Notes under the pieces: generated by a model | What the model was told of the DNA's origin: nothing | The model's input: the letters and a program-made list of their open reading frames with translations, nothing else | The model's database searches: none | DNA from: Solirubrobacterales bacterium | Lineage (GTDB): Bacteria; Actinomycetota; Thermoleophilia; Solirubrobacterales; Solirubrobacteraceae | NCBI GenBank assembly: GCA_025964075.1 | Contig: JAOPZQ010000488.1 | Coordinates: 1 to 5,651, forward strand | DNA: 5,651 nucleotides | Direction: 5' to 3' | Position numbers and translations under genes: made by a program | Part shown: piece after piece, positions 4,680-5,651 of the stretch | Layout of the letters: each line of letters begins with the position of its first letter | How positions within the stretch are numbered: the stretch's first letter is position 1

Positions 4680-5651
4680 ATGCGTCCGGGTGCGGTGGAC
4701 GATCTCGGGGAGTTCATCAGGGCTGCCCGCGGCGCCGTCGACGCTGACCTGCTGCTGCGCGGAGGCCGCGTGGTGAACGGGTTCACGCACGAGATCGTGG
4801 AGACCGCGGTCGCCGTGCGCGGCGACCGCATCGTCGGGCTTGGCGACCTGGCGGCGCGCGAGGTCATCGATCTCGATGGCCGGTACGTCTGTCCGGGGCT
4901 GATCGACGCGCACGTTCACATCGAGATCTCGATGCTGCCGCCGCATCGGTTCGCCGATGCGGTCCTGCCGCACGGTGTTACGTCGGTTGTGTGCGATCCG
5001 CACGAGATTGCGAACGTCCTGGGCGTCCAGGGGGTCCGCTACATGCTCGACGTCAGCGAGGGACTGGATCTGTCGGTGTTCGCGATGGCCCCGTCGTGCG
5101 TACCGACGTCGTCGATGGAGACGTCCGGCGCGGCGCTCGGCGCGGAGGACCTCGTCGCGCTCCGGGATCACCCGCGCGTGCTCGGCCTGGCGGAGATGAT
5201 GAACTTCCCGGGAGTCCTGGCCGGTAGCGGCGACGTGCTGGACAAGCTGCGCACGTTTGCCGGGCGACCGTTGGACGGGCATGTCCCGGGGCTGACCGGT
5301 CCGGACCTCCAGGCGTACGCCGGTACCGGTATCTCGAGCGATCACGAGTCGGTTACGGCGGAGGAGGCGCGCGAGAAGCTGCGGCTGGGCATGACCGTGT
5401 TCCTGCGTGAGGCGTCCAACGCCCGGAACCTGATCGATCTGTTGCCGGCTGTGGACGAACACACCGCTCGCCGGTGCGCGTTCGCGACGGATGACCGGGT
5501 ACCCGGCGAGCTGCTGCGGGACGGATCGATCGACTCGCTCGTGCGTCTCGCCATTCGCGGCGGTCTCGATCCGGTCACCGCGATCACCATGGCGACGCTC
5601 AATCCGGCCGAGCACTACGGACTGCGCGACCGCGGGGCCGTGGCGCCCGGG
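4680..5651 (+). CDS. ade: Adenine deaminase (3' end outside window)
   Basis: The frame is open to the right edge, giving 324 residues; family members are near 550-600, so the C-terminal part is missing here only because the window ends. Adenine deaminase (EC 3.5.4.2) hydrolyses adenine to hypoxanthine and ammonia in cytoplasmic purine salvage. It is an amidohydrolase-superfamily enzyme. Visible in order are the N-terminal beta-sandwich part (DADLLLRGGRVVNG), PGLIDAHVHIE with His78 and His80, and CDPHEIANVLG. These are followed by APSCVPTSSMETSGAALG, GLAEMMNFPGV with Glu172, LDGHVPGL with His201, SDHE with His222, LREASNARNL and ATDDR with Asp271/Asp272. By family knowledge these His, Glu and Asp residues form the binuclear metal site. 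Two positions differ from the usual pattern: EISML where ESSML is common, and REAS where REGS is common. The start is ATG 4680 by its GAGGA site; ATG 4665, in frame, adds five residues. It lies 99 bp after the DUF2867 pair in the same direction. Confidence 0.95.
   Translation, partial: MRPGAVDDLGEFIRAARGAVDADLLLRGGRVVNGFTHEIVETAVAVRGDRIVGLGDLAAREVIDLDGRYVCPGLIDAHVHIEISMLPPHRFADAVLPHGVTSVVCDPHEIANVLGVQGVRYMLDVSEGLDLSVFAMAPSCVPTSSMETSGAALGAEDLVALRDHPRVLGLAEMMNFPGVLAGSGDVLDKLRTFAGRPLDGHVPGLTGPDLQAYAGTGISSDHESVTAEEAREKLRLGMTVFLREASNARNLIDLLPAVDEHTARRCAFATDDRVPGELLRDGSIDSLVRLAIRGGLDPVTAITMATLNPAEHYGLRDRGAVAPG

Noticed and set aside
4620..5615. Long minus-strand open frame of 331 codons
   Set aside because: It lies antisense to ade, which shows clear family motifs throughout. 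Its product is a charged, Arg-rich sequence with no recognisable domain, as expected for a shadow frame in GC-rich DNA.

Overview
The window is very GC-rich, and its genes favour G or C at third codon positions. A PilN/PilO-type pilus block ends here without any PilQ secretin gene after it, and the promoter-like elements have the TANNNT form. Together these suggest a high-GC actinobacterium. The class Thermoleophilia (Solirubrobacterales-like) is my best guess, but this is inference from gene content, not a search result.

Left block (1-2117, + strand): the distal end of a type IV pilus assembly operon. A PilN-like protein, whose 5' end lies outside the window, overlaps a PilO-like protein by 4 bp (GTGA). 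That gene overlaps a third, single-pass membrane protein by 4 bp (ATGA). The third protein occupies the PilP position and carries a DPF motif, but it does not look like classical PilP. All three carry long Thr/Ala/Pro/Ser-rich low-complexity segments on the predicted extracytoplasmic side.

Middle (2170-3357, - strand): a convergent gene for an exported lipoprotein. It has a small Cys-containing N-terminal domain followed by a DUF4344-type putative metallopeptidase domain (HEFGH plus GKEEDAAD). The 52-bp gap at 2118-2169 contains no gene and no convincing terminator.

Regulatory gap (3358-3477): this lies between the lipoprotein gene and a divergent two-gene operon. It holds a good rightward promoter (TTGACA-N17-TAACCT), followed at once by a near-perfect 22-bp palindrome that overlaps the first possible start codon. 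A weaker leftward promoter and a second dyad lie in the lipoprotein leader. The palindrome looks like the operator of a dimeric repressor, possibly TetR-type, but no regulator gene is in the window.

Right block (3478-5651, + strand): two coupled genes of the DUF2867 type, of unknown biochemical function, followed after about 100 bp by an adenine deaminase gene (ade) that runs off the right edge. The deaminase keeps its metal-binding motifs and makes hypoxanthine from adenine in purine salvage. I see no functional link between the pilus block, the lipoprotein and the right-hand genes. The window does not show a clear new multi-gene system. Its most distinctive parts are the operator-controlled DUF2867 pair, the DUF4344 lipoprotein and the unusual third pilus-operon protein.
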